A stretch of DNA of 59,892 bases from Caldilineaceae bacterium (GCA_026989655.1 JALSIX010000088.1:1-59892); one strand, 5' to 3'; numbered from the stretch's first letter, positions 8,767 to 16,870 are shown. Notes: a model not told the origin generated them from the letters alone. Made by a program: numbers and translations.

Positions 8767-9636
8767 TCACCCGGGGCGGACCCAGATGCGCCCTTCCTGG
8801 ATGCGCAGGGGGAAGGGTTCCAGTTGGGCCTGGGGCGCGGTGAGGCATTCGCCGGTGGTCACGTCGAAGCGGAAGCCGTGCCAGGGGCAGGTGAGCACGC
8901 AGGACTCGACATCCAGCATGCCGCCATCCAGGGGCAGGCCCTGGTGCGCGCACTGGTTGCGGTAGGCGTAGAACTGGTTGTCCAGGTTGACGATGAGGAT
9001 GCTCGTGTCCTCCGTGTCCATGCGGTAGGGGACGCCCGGCTCCACCGCTTCCACCGGGGGGCCCTGGAGCCAGCCCGCGTCCATCCCCGCCCCGTCCACG
9101 GCGATCTCCTCCGGCAGGATCAGGCCCGAGACCGGATCGTCCGGCACCACCTCCACCCGCTGGATCTGGGGCACGTGGGTGGTCAGGGCCTCCTGGACGC
9201 TCTCCCGCAGGGTCACCGCGGAGAGGGAGCAGCCGTTGCAGGCTCCGTGGAGCCGCACGAAGGCCGTGTCCCCTTCCACCCGCACCAGCTCCACGTCCCC
9301 GCCGTGGGAGCGCATGTAGGGGCGGACCATCTCCAGGACCCGGGCGGCCTGGGTGGCCACATCCGCGCGGACGATGCCGTGCATGGCGAAGAGGGCGTAG
9401 ACGCTGGGCTCGTCCACCAGCTCGAAGAGGAGCTCCTTGCCCCGGGGATCCGCCTTCAGCCGCTGGACGATCTGGGTCAGCCCCAGCTTGTGGAAGGCCT
9501 CGATGGCCCGTTTCAGGTCCAGGGCCGCGGCTCGGGCGGGGCCATCCAGCTTCATCACCTGGGCCAGGGCCTGGTCCACCTGCTGGGCCAGGCTCTCCAG
9601 GTCCATCTCTGCGGTCGTGGATGCGTCCATGCTCAT
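8767..9636 (-). CDS. NifU-Rieske fusion protein, probable hydrogenase electron-transfer partner (HucE-like)
   Basis: 289 residues with two iron-sulfur modules. A helical N-terminus of about 90 residues precedes a NifU C-terminal-type domain with CNGC (Cys133, Cys136). The C-terminal third is a Rieske [2Fe-2S] domain with CAH (Cys229, His231) and CPWH (Cys250, His253). No signal peptide is visible, unlike respiratory Rieske proteins. Rieske-type proteins are encoded with mycobacterial Huc and are thought to pass electrons from the hydrogenase toward quinone. That role is inferred here from domains and position. It lies 31 bp downstream of the small unknown gene 9668-10045. Confidence 0.88.
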   Translation of the reverse strand: MSMDASTTAEMDLESLAQQVDQALAQVMKLDGPARAAALDLKRAIEAFHKLGLTQIVQRLKADPRGKELLFELVDEPSVYALFAMHGIVRADVATQAARVLEMVRPYMRSHGGDVELVRVEGDTAFVRLHGACNGCSLSAVTLRESVQEALTTHVPQIQRVEVVPDDPVSGLILPEEIAVDGAGMDAGWLQGPPVEAVEPGVPYRMDTEDTSILIVNLDNQFYAYRNQCAHQGLPLDGGMLDVESCVLTCPWHGFRFDVTTGECLTAPQAQLEPFPLRIQEGRIWVRPG

Positions 9637-9667
9637 GCTGGGCCTCCTGTCATCCTGGGCCTTCTTT

Positions 9668-10045
9668 TCAGGTTGGACCCTCGGTGAAGAGCACCTCCTG
9701 CTCCAACATCTCCGTCACCTTGCTCCGCAGCAGCTCCCCGAAGACCTGCTTGGCCAGGGCCACCAGCAGCTCCTCTACCCTGTCTGCCTGGGGGAGAGGG
9801 GCCGTCAGCCGGCGCTTGGCCAGGGCCTGGAGCACGAAACAGGCGCCGGCCGGGTTGGCCAGGAGGAAGTCCTGGAAGAGGGCGTCCACGAAGTCATCCA
9901 GCCAGACGCCTGGGCCATTGGGCGCCGCCCGCAGGCGCTCCAGGGCCTGGGCCGGCCCCTGGTTGCGCTGGATCAGCCGGTCCACGAAGCGCTCCGCGGC
10001 GGTCATGAGGAGGAAGTCAAACTGCTGGCGTTGGTGCAGTTCCAT
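9668..10045 (-). CDS. Small uncharacterised protein of the hydrogenase operon
   Basis: 125 residues, not recognised. It is rich in Leu, Ala, Phe and Arg and looks all-helical, with one Cys and no metal motif, signal peptide or convincing membrane helix. A hydrophobic centre (FVDALFQDFLLANPAGACFV) is followed by a charged C-terminus (LLRSKVTEMLEQEVLF). Short gaps on both sides (36 bp and 31 bp) place it in the hydrogenase operon, so it probably serves hydrogenase assembly or anchoring. No function should be assumed beyond that. Confidence 0.75.
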   Translation of the reverse strand: MELHQRQQFDFLLMTAAERFVDRLIQRNQGPAQALERLRAAPNGPGVWLDDFVDALFQDFLLANPAGACFVLQALAKRRLTAPLPQADRVEELLVALAKQVFGELLRSKVTEMLEQEVLFTEGPT

Positions 10046-10081
10046 GGGACGGGTCGATCTCCGGGTAGCTCTGGGTCGGTC

Positions 10082-11326
10082 TCAGTCGGCGGGCTCGGTG
10101 GGCTGGATCGGGGCGGGCTGGCCGGTGCGGGCCTGGATCTCGGCCAGGGTCTCCTGGACGGCCGCGGCCGCGTCCAGCTCTCCGTGCTCGCGGAAGAGGG
10201 TCAGGGCCTGGGTCAGCTTGGGCACGGCGTGGACGAAGATGCCCAGGTGGGCCAGGGCGTTCCCCTGGTTGGCCAGCAGCCGGGCGTAGCCCAGGGGATC
10301 CTGGGCGGGATCCCGCACGGCCAGCAGCTCCTCGTAGAGCTCCACGGCCTGGGCCAGGTTCTCCCGGGGGTGGGCGGTGGGCAGATGCTGCAGCGCGTTG
10401 GCCAGGTTCAGCTGGGCGCTGGCCCAGGCCTCCGGATGGGTGGTCCGGTCGTAGACCTTCAGGGCCTCTCGCAGGGATTGGACGGCGATGGCCATGCGCA
10501 GCTGATCGCTGGCTGTGGTCAAGGGCATGGCCAGGTAGGCCAGGGCCAGGTTGTTGTGGGCCAGGGCGTAGAGCTCCGGCTGCTCCTCCCGGGTCAGGGT
10601 GAGGAGGGCCGTCTGGTAGCATCGGGCTGCTTCCAGCAAGGGCCCCCGGCGTCCGTCGGCCATCTCCTGGTAGAGGATGCCCAGGTTCAGGGCCATCTCC
10701 GCCCGGACCTGGGGCAGGGCGTCGTCCGGGATGAGGGCCAGGGCCTCCCGGTAGTGGAGAAGGGCCTGGGCGTCCGGGCCCTGCCAGGCTCGTCGGGCGT
10801 CGGCCAGGGCGGCCAGGAGCTGGCCAGCCAGGAGGGGCGAGGTGGGTCGGGCGGCCTCCACCGCCTGGGTCAGCAGGGCCACCGCCTCCGGGAAGCGCTG
10901 GCCTTCCAGCTGGTGGGCGGCCTGGGCCATGAGGACGAAGGCCCGCCGCTCCGCCTGGGCCCTCTGGGGCGCGGGCGGCTCGTCCAGGATCCCCTGGGTG
11001 TAGGCCACCGCGTCCAGGAGCTCCCGCAGCTCGCCGGAGAGGGTGGGGGCCAGGGCCGCGTAGGCCGCCGGGGTGGGCGCCAGAGCGAAGCGGTTGTAGC
11101 GGCTCACCGGGCTGGGGTCCTGGCCCAGGGCGGTGAGGGCCTGCTCCGGTTTCCCGTCCAGGGCCAGGGCGAAGAAGCGCCAGGGATCCGGCCAGCGCTG
11201 GGGTCGCCGCCCCTGGAGCAGGTGGCGCAAGGCCTCTTCGCCCTCCTCGGCCGGGGGCAGGAGGAGCGGGTGGGCTGGGGGCGGGAAGACGCCCAGAGGC
11301 TGGGGTGTGGGAATGGTATGGGCCAT
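10082..11326 (-). CDS. TPR-repeat protein of the hydrogenase operon
   Basis: 414 residues of tandem helix pairs with TPR consensus features (A-x-x-NLGxLYQEM, ALAHNNLALAYLAM, ASAQLNLANALQHL, ARLLANQGNALAHLG). The ATG at 11326 is preferred because GGAGGAG stands 9 nt before it. An upstream GTG at 11350, overlapping the previous stop as GTGA, would add 8 residues. There is no signal sequence. TPR proteins are recurrent in Huc-type operons. They are generic protein-binding scaffolds, so a role in bringing hydrogenase subunits and maturation factors together is an inference. Confidence 0.85.
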   Translation of the reverse strand: MAHTIPTPQPLGVFPPPAHPLLLPPAEEGEEALRHLLQGRRPQRWPDPWRFFALALDGKPEQALTALGQDPSPVSRYNRFALAPTPAAYAALAPTLSGELRELLDAVAYTQGILDEPPAPQRAQAERRAFVLMAQAAHQLEGQRFPEAVALLTQAVEAARPTSPLLAGQLLAALADARRAWQGPDAQALLHYREALALIPDDALPQVRAEMALNLGILYQEMADGRRGPLLEAARCYQTALLTLTREEQPELYALAHNNLALAYLAMPLTTASDQLRMAIAVQSLREALKVYDRTTHPEAWASAQLNLANALQHLPTAHPRENLAQAVELYEELLAVRDPAQDPLGYARLLANQGNALAHLGIFVHAVPKLTQALTLFREHGELDAAAAVQETLAEIQARTGQPAPIQPTEPAD

Positions 11327-11346
11327 GGCTGGGCACTCCTCCGGCG

Positions 11347-11583
11347 TCACAGACCGAAGGGCGGCTGGGCGAGGTCGCGCTCCGCGGCTCGTTTCATCCA
11401 GCTGGCCGCGATCTCGGCCAGGCGGCGGTTGGAGTAGTCCTGGATGCGGTGGCGCACGGCCTGGAGAGGGGGTTCCTGGTGGGGCTCCCAGAAGCCCACC
11501 TCCATGTAGACCACCCAGCGTCCTCGTTCCTCCACCACGGACATGGCCACGTAGGTGGCGTTACGGGTGGGAAAACCGCTCAT
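11347..11583 (-). CDS. Small uncharacterised protein (78 aa) in the hydrogenase operon
   Basis: Reads from ATG 11583 to TGA 11347. A beta-rich N-terminal half (YVAMSVVEERGRWVVYMEVG) is followed by an amphipathic helical half (AVRHRIQDYSNRRLAEIAAS). It overlaps the preceding gene by 23 bp and its stop overlaps a possible GTG of the TPR gene, which supports it being translated. No family recognised. Confidence 0.7.
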   Translation of the reverse strand: MSGFPTRNATYVAMSVVEERGRWVVYMEVGFWEPHQEPPLQAVRHRIQDYSNRRLAEIAASWMKRAAERDLAQPPFGL

Positions 11584-11893
11584 GTTGGGCCTCGGTTCGG
11601 GCAGTGGGTGGCTGGGGCAGGGCCACCCGCAGGGCGCCTTGGCGGGCGTCCCAGAAGGCGGGATAGTCGCCCGGTGGCGTGTCCGGCGGCAACACCTCCC
11701 AGATGAGCACGCTCCGATCCCCCTGGGGGTTGCGCTGCTTGAGGAGCAGGCCGCCTGCCTCCCCGCCCCGCAGGGGCAGCAGCCAGAGCTCCCGGCCCCG
11801 CACCAGGGCCACCAACACGTCCTGGGGGAAGTGCTGTCGGGCCAGGGTGGCGGGGATGTGGAGATAGCCTTGGGGCGTGATGCGTACGTTCAT
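11561..11893 (-). CDS. Uncharacterised hydrogenase-cluster protein (110 aa)
   Basis: Begins MNVRITPQGYLHIPATLARQ and contains LLKQRNPQGDRSVLIWEVLP. The N-terminal 40 residues resemble the swapped-hairpin (AbrB/SpoVT-like) pattern. The remainder is not recognised. I recall similar proteins next to group 2a hydrogenase genes but cannot verify this. Its ATG overlaps the protease stop (ATGA) and its own end overlaps the next gene by 23 bp, so it is embedded in a coupled set of genes. Confidence 0.75.
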   Translation of the reverse strand: MNVRITPQGYLHIPATLARQHFPQDVLVALVRGRELWLLPLRGGEAGGLLLKQRNPQGDRSVLIWEVLPPDTPPGDYPAFWDARQGALRVALPQPPTARTEAQHERFSHP

Positions 11894-12378
11894 GGGCGGG
11901 GTTCGGGTCTCGCGAGCTCGGCCAGGAGGATCTGCGCCAACCGTTCCATGGCAGCCTCCACCGGCGGGGAGAGGGGCGCGCCGAACTCCAGCCCGCCGGC
12001 CTCGATGAGGTAGACGTCGATCTGTTGGGGGTAGTCGTCCTTGAGGAGCCAGCGCGCGAAGGCCAGGGCGTGATCCCAGCGGAAGGCGTGGAGGTGGATG
12101 CCCTCCAGGGGTGGGAGCTGCTCCAACTCCGCTCCGGGCACCTTGTAGAGGGTGCCGGGGGGCTGGCCGGTGCGGCAGGCGTCCACCAGGATCACGTGGC
12201 GGGCGCCCCGCATGCGGAAGGCCACGTCCATGCCCGCGGTGCCCCCGTCCGCCACCTGGACATGCTCGGGCAGTCCCCGTTCCAGCAGGCGCCGCACCAG
12301 GACCGGGCCCACCGCGTCGTCGCCCCGCAGCAGGTTGCCGCAGCCGATGACCAGGGTGTCCACTGGCTGTCCGTACAT
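11890..12378 (-). CDS. hupD: [NiFe]-hydrogenase maturation endopeptidase (HupD/HyaD/HupW family)
   Basis: 162 residues. After nickel insertion this protease removes the C-terminal peptide of the large subunit. The N-terminal GCGNLLRGDDAVGP motif holds the first nickel-sensing acidic residue; ADGGTAGMD and VDACRTG follow the family pattern. The start at MYGQPV is favoured because AGGGAGAG stands just ahead of it and the family begins a few residues before LVIGxGN. It lies 114 bp downstream of hucL, its expected substrate gene, with a hairpin in the gap. Confidence 0.93.
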   Translation of the reverse strand: MYGQPVDTLVIGCGNLLRGDDAVGPVLVRRLLERGLPEHVQVADGGTAGMDVAFRMRGARHVILVDACRTGQPPGTLYKVPGAELEQLPPLEGIHLHAFRWDHALAFARWLLKDDYPQQIDVYLIEAGGLEFGAPLSPPVEAAMERLAQILLAELARPEPRP

Positions 12379-12413
12379 GGCTCTCCCTGTCTGGCCTTCC
12401 AGAACAGAGAGGC

Positions 12414-12437
12414 ACGGGCTGGGGAGCCCCAACCCGT
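12414..12437 (-). other. Intercistronic hairpin between hucL and the protease gene
   Basis: ACGGG-C-TGGG at 12414-12423 pairs with CCCA-A-CCCGT at 12428-12437 around a 4-nt loop, with one mismatch. It lies in the only gap of more than 100 bp inside the operon. It could be an mRNA-processing or 3'-stabilising element that raises structural-gene message over the accessory genes. There is no U-tract, so full termination is unlikely. Confidence 0.4.
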
Positions 12438-12492
12438 ACCTCGGGACCTCCGGTTCTCCTGGACGGGCCTCTGGGGACCCATGCCCCGGCCG

Positions 12493-14106
12493 TCAACAGA
12501 CGCCGTTGACCTGGAAGCGGGCCAGTTCCTTGCCCGTCCTCGCGTCGTAGGCATGGACGGTGCAGACCAGGCAGGAGTCGAAGCTGCGGGCCACGTGGCC
12601 CAGCTCCACCGGGTCCTGCATGTCCGCGATGGGGGCGCCGATGAAGGCGGTCTCCATGGGGCCCCGGACCTCCTGGCTGTCCCGGGGGCCGATGTTCCAG
12701 GCCGTGGGGGTGATCACCTGGTAGTTCTCGATCTTGCCGTCCTTGATGACGATCCAGTCGGCCAGGGCGCCCCGGGCCGCCTCGGTGGCGCCGAAGCCCT
12801 TGCCCTCTGCGTGCTCCACCGGCTTCACGTAGAACTTCTCGTGCAGGTCGATCTCGTCCAGCCACTTCCGGGCCAGCTTGTAGTACTTGGCCGCCTCGTG
12901 CATCCGGGCCAGGACCCGGACCATGACGCTGGGGCCGATCTGGTTGATCACGTTGTGGAAGAGGGGATCGTAGTCCTGCCAGGGCTGGGGATCCGGCTTG
13001 CCCGCGATGACCTGCCGGGCCAGGGGGCCGGCCTCCAGGGGGATGGATCCCTTGCCGGGCACGTCGTAGCGGGGGGCCTTGGCCCAGGTGTACTTGCCTT
13101 CCCGCCGCCCCTCCTGGGGATCCACCGGCTCGGTCACCCCTTCGAAGGGATGGAGCGCGCCGGAGCCCCGGAAGAAGGCGTGGGTGTGGTCCTCCCGTAC
13201 CCGGGCCTGGTCGAAGTCGTGGTAGCCCTCGCCGTCGTAGATGCCGGCCCGGTTGATCAGGGCGTGGTTGCGCCCCTCGATGGTGGGGTGGATGTACTCC
13301 TCGGGCTGGAAGTAGGTGCCGGTGGCCAGGTACTGGCCGTAGCCTGCCCCGAACTTGTCCAGGCCGATCTCCTGGCAGTAGCGGATGAAGAAGCCGCAGT
13401 CCGAGTTGTACTGGCTCTCGTTCTCCTCGACCCAGGCCAGGATGTCGTTCCAGGTCTTGTTCTCCAGCCAGCGGTCCACGGAGCAGCCCAGCCACTGTTT
13501 CTCCAGCCAGGCGTCCCGCCACCATTCCAGGATGGAGATGGAGCGGGTCACGTCCGAGAGGGTGGGGCCGCACATGACGCCCCCGGGGATCATGAAGCTG
13601 GAGTGGGGCCACTGGCCGCCGAAGATGGCGTAGACCTCCACCGGCTTGGCGGACCAGGTGACGCCGGGCTCGTAGCTGGTGCCCACGAAGGGGGCGAAGC
13701 GGCGCACCGCCTCGTCGTAGCCCTTGGCCTTGGCGTAGTTCTTGTTGGTCAGGTCGATGGCGAAGAGGGCGTAGAACCAGCGGGGGATGCTCTGGAGGGT
13801 CTCGCAGGCCTGGGCGATGTTGCGGACCAGGGTGGCGTTGGGCGGCACCTCGGTGCGCCAGGCGGTGTCCAGGGCGTAGGCGGCCTTGTAGAGGTGGCTG
13901 CCCCCGCAGATGCCGCAGATCCGGGGGGTGACGATGAGGCCGGCCTGGGGGTCCTTTCCCTTCAGGATGATCTCGAAGCCCCGGAACATGGCCGCCTCGG
14001 TCCAGGCGTCCACCACCACGCCGTCCTCCACCTTCACCCGGACGTCCAGGTCTCCCTCCACGCGTCCCAGCGGGCTGATGTGCAGATCCACTGCTCTCGT
14101 TGCCAT
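12493..14106 (-). CDS. hucL: Group 2a uptake [NiFe]-hydrogenase large subunit
   Basis: A 537-residue catalytic subunit that binds the [NiFe] centre and oxidises H2. The proximal motif RICGICGGSH supplies Cys64 and Cys67. The distal motif DSCLVCTVH supplies Cys512 and Cys515, with cleavage expected after His518, releasing a 19-residue peptide. The distal motif has Ser in place of the usual Pro of DPC, which I associate with the group 2a type (cyanobacterial HupL, mycobacterial HucL). It is separated from hucS by 13 bp. It has no signal, consistent with a cytosolic enzyme. Confidence 0.96.
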   Translation of the reverse strand: MATRAVDLHISPLGRVEGDLDVRVKVEDGVVVDAWTEAAMFRGFEIILKGKDPQAGLIVTPRICGICGGSHLYKAAYALDTAWRTEVPPNATLVRNIAQACETLQSIPRWFYALFAIDLTNKNYAKAKGYDEAVRRFAPFVGTSYEPGVTWSAKPVEVYAIFGGQWPHSSFMIPGGVMCGPTLSDVTRSISILEWWRDAWLEKQWLGCSVDRWLENKTWNDILAWVEENESQYNSDCGFFIRYCQEIGLDKFGAGYGQYLATGTYFQPEEYIHPTIEGRNHALINRAGIYDGEGYHDFDQARVREDHTHAFFRGSGALHPFEGVTEPVDPQEGRREGKYTWAKAPRYDVPGKGSIPLEAGPLARQVIAGKPDPQPWQDYDPLFHNVINQIGPSVMVRVLARMHEAAKYYKLARKWLDEIDLHEKFYVKPVEHAEGKGFGATEAARGALADWIVIKDGKIENYQVITPTAWNIGPRDSQEVRGPMETAFIGAPIADMQDPVELGHVARSFDSCLVCTVHAYDARTGKELARFQVNGVC

Positions 14107-14119
14107 GGTAACCCCCTTG

Positions 14120-15091
14120 TTAGACGACGAACATGTCTTCTTTGGACCACCGAGGGGCCGCGATCCGGGCTGCGGCGGCGTGGGCCATGTAGGTGACGTG
14201 ATCCGTGCCCGTGGGCACCTCCTTGGGGATGGAGCCGCTGATCTTCTGGGTCTTGAAGACCGTGCCGGGCCGCAGGTCGAAGAAGGGGAACTCCGGCTCG
14301 GTGCAGCCGGTGCAGGGCATGCCGGCCCGGGTCTTGGACGACTGGCGGTTCCACAGGATGCGGTTGCAGGGGGAGCGGGTCACCGGCCCCCGGCAGCCGA
14401 ACTCGTAGAAGAGGCAGCCCTTGCGGGTTCCCTGGCCGAACTCCTCGGTGGCCTGTTTGTACTCGAAGAACTGGACCCGGGTGCAGCCGGTCTGGGTGAA
14501 GGACTTGAAGAAGGTGAGGGGGCGCTGCAGATCGTCCAGGGCGATGTCCTTGGCCCGTCCGCTGGCCACCGCCACCAGGATCTGGGTCACCCAGTCCGGG
14601 TGGGCGGGGCAGCCGGGGATGTTGATCACCGGCAGGCCCATCTTGGAGCGGAAGTCTGCGCCCAGGAAGCCGCCGTGTTCCCGTTTCAGGTACTGGAGCC
14701 CCACCGAGTCTGTGGGGTTGGGCGCGGTGGCGGGGATGCCGCCCCAGCAGGCGCAGTCGCCGATGGCCACCACGATCTGGGCCTGGGCCGCGATCTCGGC
14801 CACCCAGTCCTTCATGGGGCGGTCCGCGAACATGTCGTAGCGGCCGCTGCCGTTGGGCCCCAGGATCACCGTGCCCTCGAAGACGAAGATGTCCAGGGGC
14901 CGTTCTCCCCGGGCGCAATCCCAGAAGATCTTCTGGGCCTGTTCGCCCAGCTCCATGCCCAGGGAGGGGTGCCAGAGGATCTCGATGCCGAAGTCGGTAA
15001 CCAGATCCACCGCGCTGGGCTCTTCGGCGTTGAGGAACGACATGGTGTTCCCGCTGCAAGCGCCGCCCTGTAACCACAAGAGTGATGCCAT
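14120..15091 (-). CDS. hucS: Group 2a uptake [NiFe]-hydrogenase small subunit
   Basis: A 323-residue iron-sulfur subunit relaying electrons from the [NiFe] site. It starts MASLLWLQGGACSGN directly, with no Tat signal peptide, which separates group 2a from membrane-bound group 1 enzymes. Cys12 is followed at position 15 by Asn where classical enzymes have the second cysteine. Later motifs (GDCACWGG, GCPAHPDW, GCLFYEFGCRGP, MPCTGCTEPEFPFF) match the cyanobacterial HupS and mycobacterial HucS sequences I remember. The start is set by GGAGGAGGG just upstream and by the family N-terminus; a start 15 codons earlier is less likely. Confidence 0.96.
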   Translation of the reverse strand: MASLLWLQGGACSGNTMSFLNAEEPSAVDLVTDFGIEILWHPSLGMELGEQAQKIFWDCARGERPLDIFVFEGTVILGPNGSGRYDMFADRPMKDWVAEIAAQAQIVVAIGDCACWGGIPATAPNPTDSVGLQYLKREHGGFLGADFRSKMGLPVINIPGCPAHPDWVTQILVAVASGRAKDIALDDLQRPLTFFKSFTQTGCTRVQFFEYKQATEEFGQGTRKGCLFYEFGCRGPVTRSPCNRILWNRQSSKTRAGMPCTGCTEPEFPFFDLRPGTVFKTQKISGSIPKEVPTGTDHVTYMAHAAAARIAAPRWSKEDMFVV

Positions 15092-15177
15092 CGAACTCTC
15101 CCTCCTCCTACTGTGTCCTGGACTGGGGTCCTGCACTCGGTTTGGCGTGGAACCGCGGGCACGGTTCCCGTGCCATG

Positions 15178-16041
15178 CTATTTCCCGTGGGGGGAGACGG
15201 CCTGCCCCAGACGCCCGCCGAACTCCACCAGGAAGGCCAGGGCCCGACGCACCTCCGGATCCCGCAGGGAACGGAACAGCGTCCAGAGGCTGGGCGGCTC
15301 GGGCCGCTGACGGGTGGCCTCGTAGCCCTCCACCAGGGCATTCCCCACCTCGGCCACGATGCCCACGGTCCGGGGCGCGAAGACGCCGGAGCCCATCAGG
15401 GCCGCGAACTCCTCCGATTCCAGGACCCGCTGGAGCCGTTCCGTCACCTCCATGAGCTGGGGGATCATCTGGACGAAGACGGGCAGGATCTGGAGGAGCT
15501 GGGGCAGGGCCTCGGCCAGGGTGGCCAGCATGGCCACCTCGGCCGTGGGGGCCGTGTCCAGGGCCTCCCGGACGCTCTCGGCCACGTTGTCCGCCACCTC
15601 GTCGCCCCGGCGGAGGAAGCTGTCCAGCATCTCCAGGGCGGCGGCCACCAGGTCGATGCGGTCCAGGACCTGGTTGATGGCCTCGAAGGTGGCCGGCTCG
15701 CCCAGCCGTCGGTTCAGCTCCAGGATCCGGGGCAAGGAGGCGGTGAGCTCCGGCAGGGCGTCGATGAGGGTGGGCAGGTGCTCGGCCAGGGTCTGGGTGG
15801 TCCCGGGAACGTCCAGATCCGGCGCGGGCACGGCCTGCTGCACCTCCTGGATGCTCTCGGAGACGTTCTCGATGATCTCGTCGCCCCGACGCAGGAAGCT
15901 GTCCAGGGAGGTGAGGGTCAAGGCCATCACGTCCAGCCTGTCCAGCACCTCCAGGAGCACCGCCGCGGTCTCTGGGTCGTTCAGCCGCTGCTGCAGCCGT
16001 TCTTGGGGGGTGAGGAAAGCCACGCCGTTTGTGCTCGCCAT
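15178..16041 (-). CDS. DUF1641-like helical protein with an internal duplication, upstream of hucS
   Basis: 287 residues, all-helical. Two similar blocks stand near residues 33-66 and 124-157: LDRLDVMALTLTSLDSFLRR then GDEIIENVSESIQE, and LDRIDLVAAALEMLDSFLRR then GDEVADNVAESVRE. The C-terminal part (about residues 200-275, LMGSGVF..LRDPEVRRALAFL) resembles DUF1641, a domain otherwise found beside formate dehydrogenase genes. Hydrophobic stretches such as LPQLLQILPVFVQMIPQLM could mediate membrane contact or oligomerisation, but there is no clear transmembrane helix. Its place just upstream of hucS is where, as I recall, hucM lies in mycobacteria. No homology to HucM is claimed. Confidence 0.75.
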   Translation of the reverse strand: MASTNGVAFLTPQERLQQRLNDPETAAVLLEVLDRLDVMALTLTSLDSFLRRGDEIIENVSESIQEVQQAVPAPDLDVPGTTQTLAEHLPTLIDALPELTASLPRILELNRRLGEPATFEAINQVLDRIDLVAAALEMLDSFLRRGDEVADNVAESVREALDTAPTAEVAMLATLAEALPQLLQILPVFVQMIPQLMEVTERLQRVLESEEFAALMGSGVFAPRTVGIVAEVGNALVEGYEATRQRPEPPSLWTLFRSLRDPEVRRALAFLVEFGGRLGQAVSPHGK

Positions 16042-16096
16042 CTTGGTTCCTCGTCTGGACTGTTCGAAGTCGCCGCTCGATCCGCTGCCGGTGGGC

Positions 16097-16792
16097 TCAG
16101 CCTCCGGCGGCGGGGGATGCCCTCTTCACCCCAGCCCGCTCCTCCAGGAGTGTCAGCCACGCATCGAGCCGGCCCTTCTTGGCCGCGGTCTCCACCACAG
16201 GCACCCCGGGGTTGACCGCGTGGATGGCCGCGAGGGCTTCCTCCCGGTCGAATTCCGTGGCCTGGGCCAGATCCATCTTGGTGAGGAGCACCAGGTCCGC
16301 GGCGTGGAACATGGTGGGGTATTTCAGGGGTTTATCCTCCCCCTCGGTGACGGAGAGGAGCACCACCCGCATGGATTCGCCCAGATCGTAGCTGGCCGGG
16401 CAGACCAGGTTGCCCACGTTCTCCACGAAGAGGAAGTCCAGCGCTGCCAGGTCCCACCCTTCCAGGTGGGCGGCCACCATGGCCGCCTCCAGGTGGCAGA
16501 TGCCGTCGGTGACGATCTGGCGAATGGGGGCGCCGCTGCGGGCCAGGCGCCGGGCGTCGTTCTCCGTGGCCAGATCTCCTACCAGGGCCGCGACCGCGTG
16601 CCCCCGGGCGCGAAGCTGGCTCAGGGTTCTCTCCAGCAGGGTGGTCTTGCCCGAGCCCGGGCTGGAGACCAGGTTGACCACGAAGACCCGGGCCGCCGCG
16701 AAGCGGGCCCGCAGCTCCTGGGCCAGGCGGTCGTTCTTGCTCAGGACCCCTTGACGGATCTCCAGAAGTCTTGGCCTCGTGTTCTCGCCCAT
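16097..16792 (-). CDS. hypB: Hydrogenase/urease nickel-insertion GTPase HypB
   Basis: A 231-residue G3E-family GTPase that, with HypA, delivers nickel to the large-subunit precursor. The P-loop SSPGSGKT is at 43-50 and the conserved CHLEA nickel/zinc motif follows in the middle of the protein. There is no histidine-rich nickel-storage N-terminus. The ATG at 16792 is preferred because AGGAGGGAGG precedes it by about 11 nt. A GTG at 16858 would add 22 residues and start 12 bp after hypA. Confidence 0.96.
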   Translation of the reverse strand: MGENTRPRLLEIRQGVLSKNDRLAQELRARFAAARVFVVNLVSSPGSGKTTLLERTLSQLRARGHAVAALVGDLATENDARRLARSGAPIRQIVTDGICHLEAAMVAAHLEGWDLAALDFLFVENVGNLVCPASYDLGESMRVVLLSVTEGEDKPLKYPTMFHAADLVLLTKMDLAQATEFDREEALAAIHAVNPGVPVVETAAKKGRLDAWLTLLEERAGVKRASPAAGG

Positions 16793-16870
16793 CTCGGGAA
16801 CGTCCACCTCCCTCCTGGGTTGGCTTTTCTGGATGGACCGACTTTCACCGAGTTCCACCGAGACCGCGTT

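Noticed and set aside
14120-15091. Assignment of the hydrogenase to group 1 (membrane-bound or 1h)
   Set aside because: There is no Tat signal peptide, and the recalled residue pattern (WLQGGACSGNTMSFLNAEEP and MPCTGCTEPEFPFF) fits group 2a better. A tree would settle it.
15178-16041. Calling this gene hucM
   Set aside because: Only the position agrees. The sequence shows a duplicated helical block and a DUF1641-like tail, and I see no HucM features.
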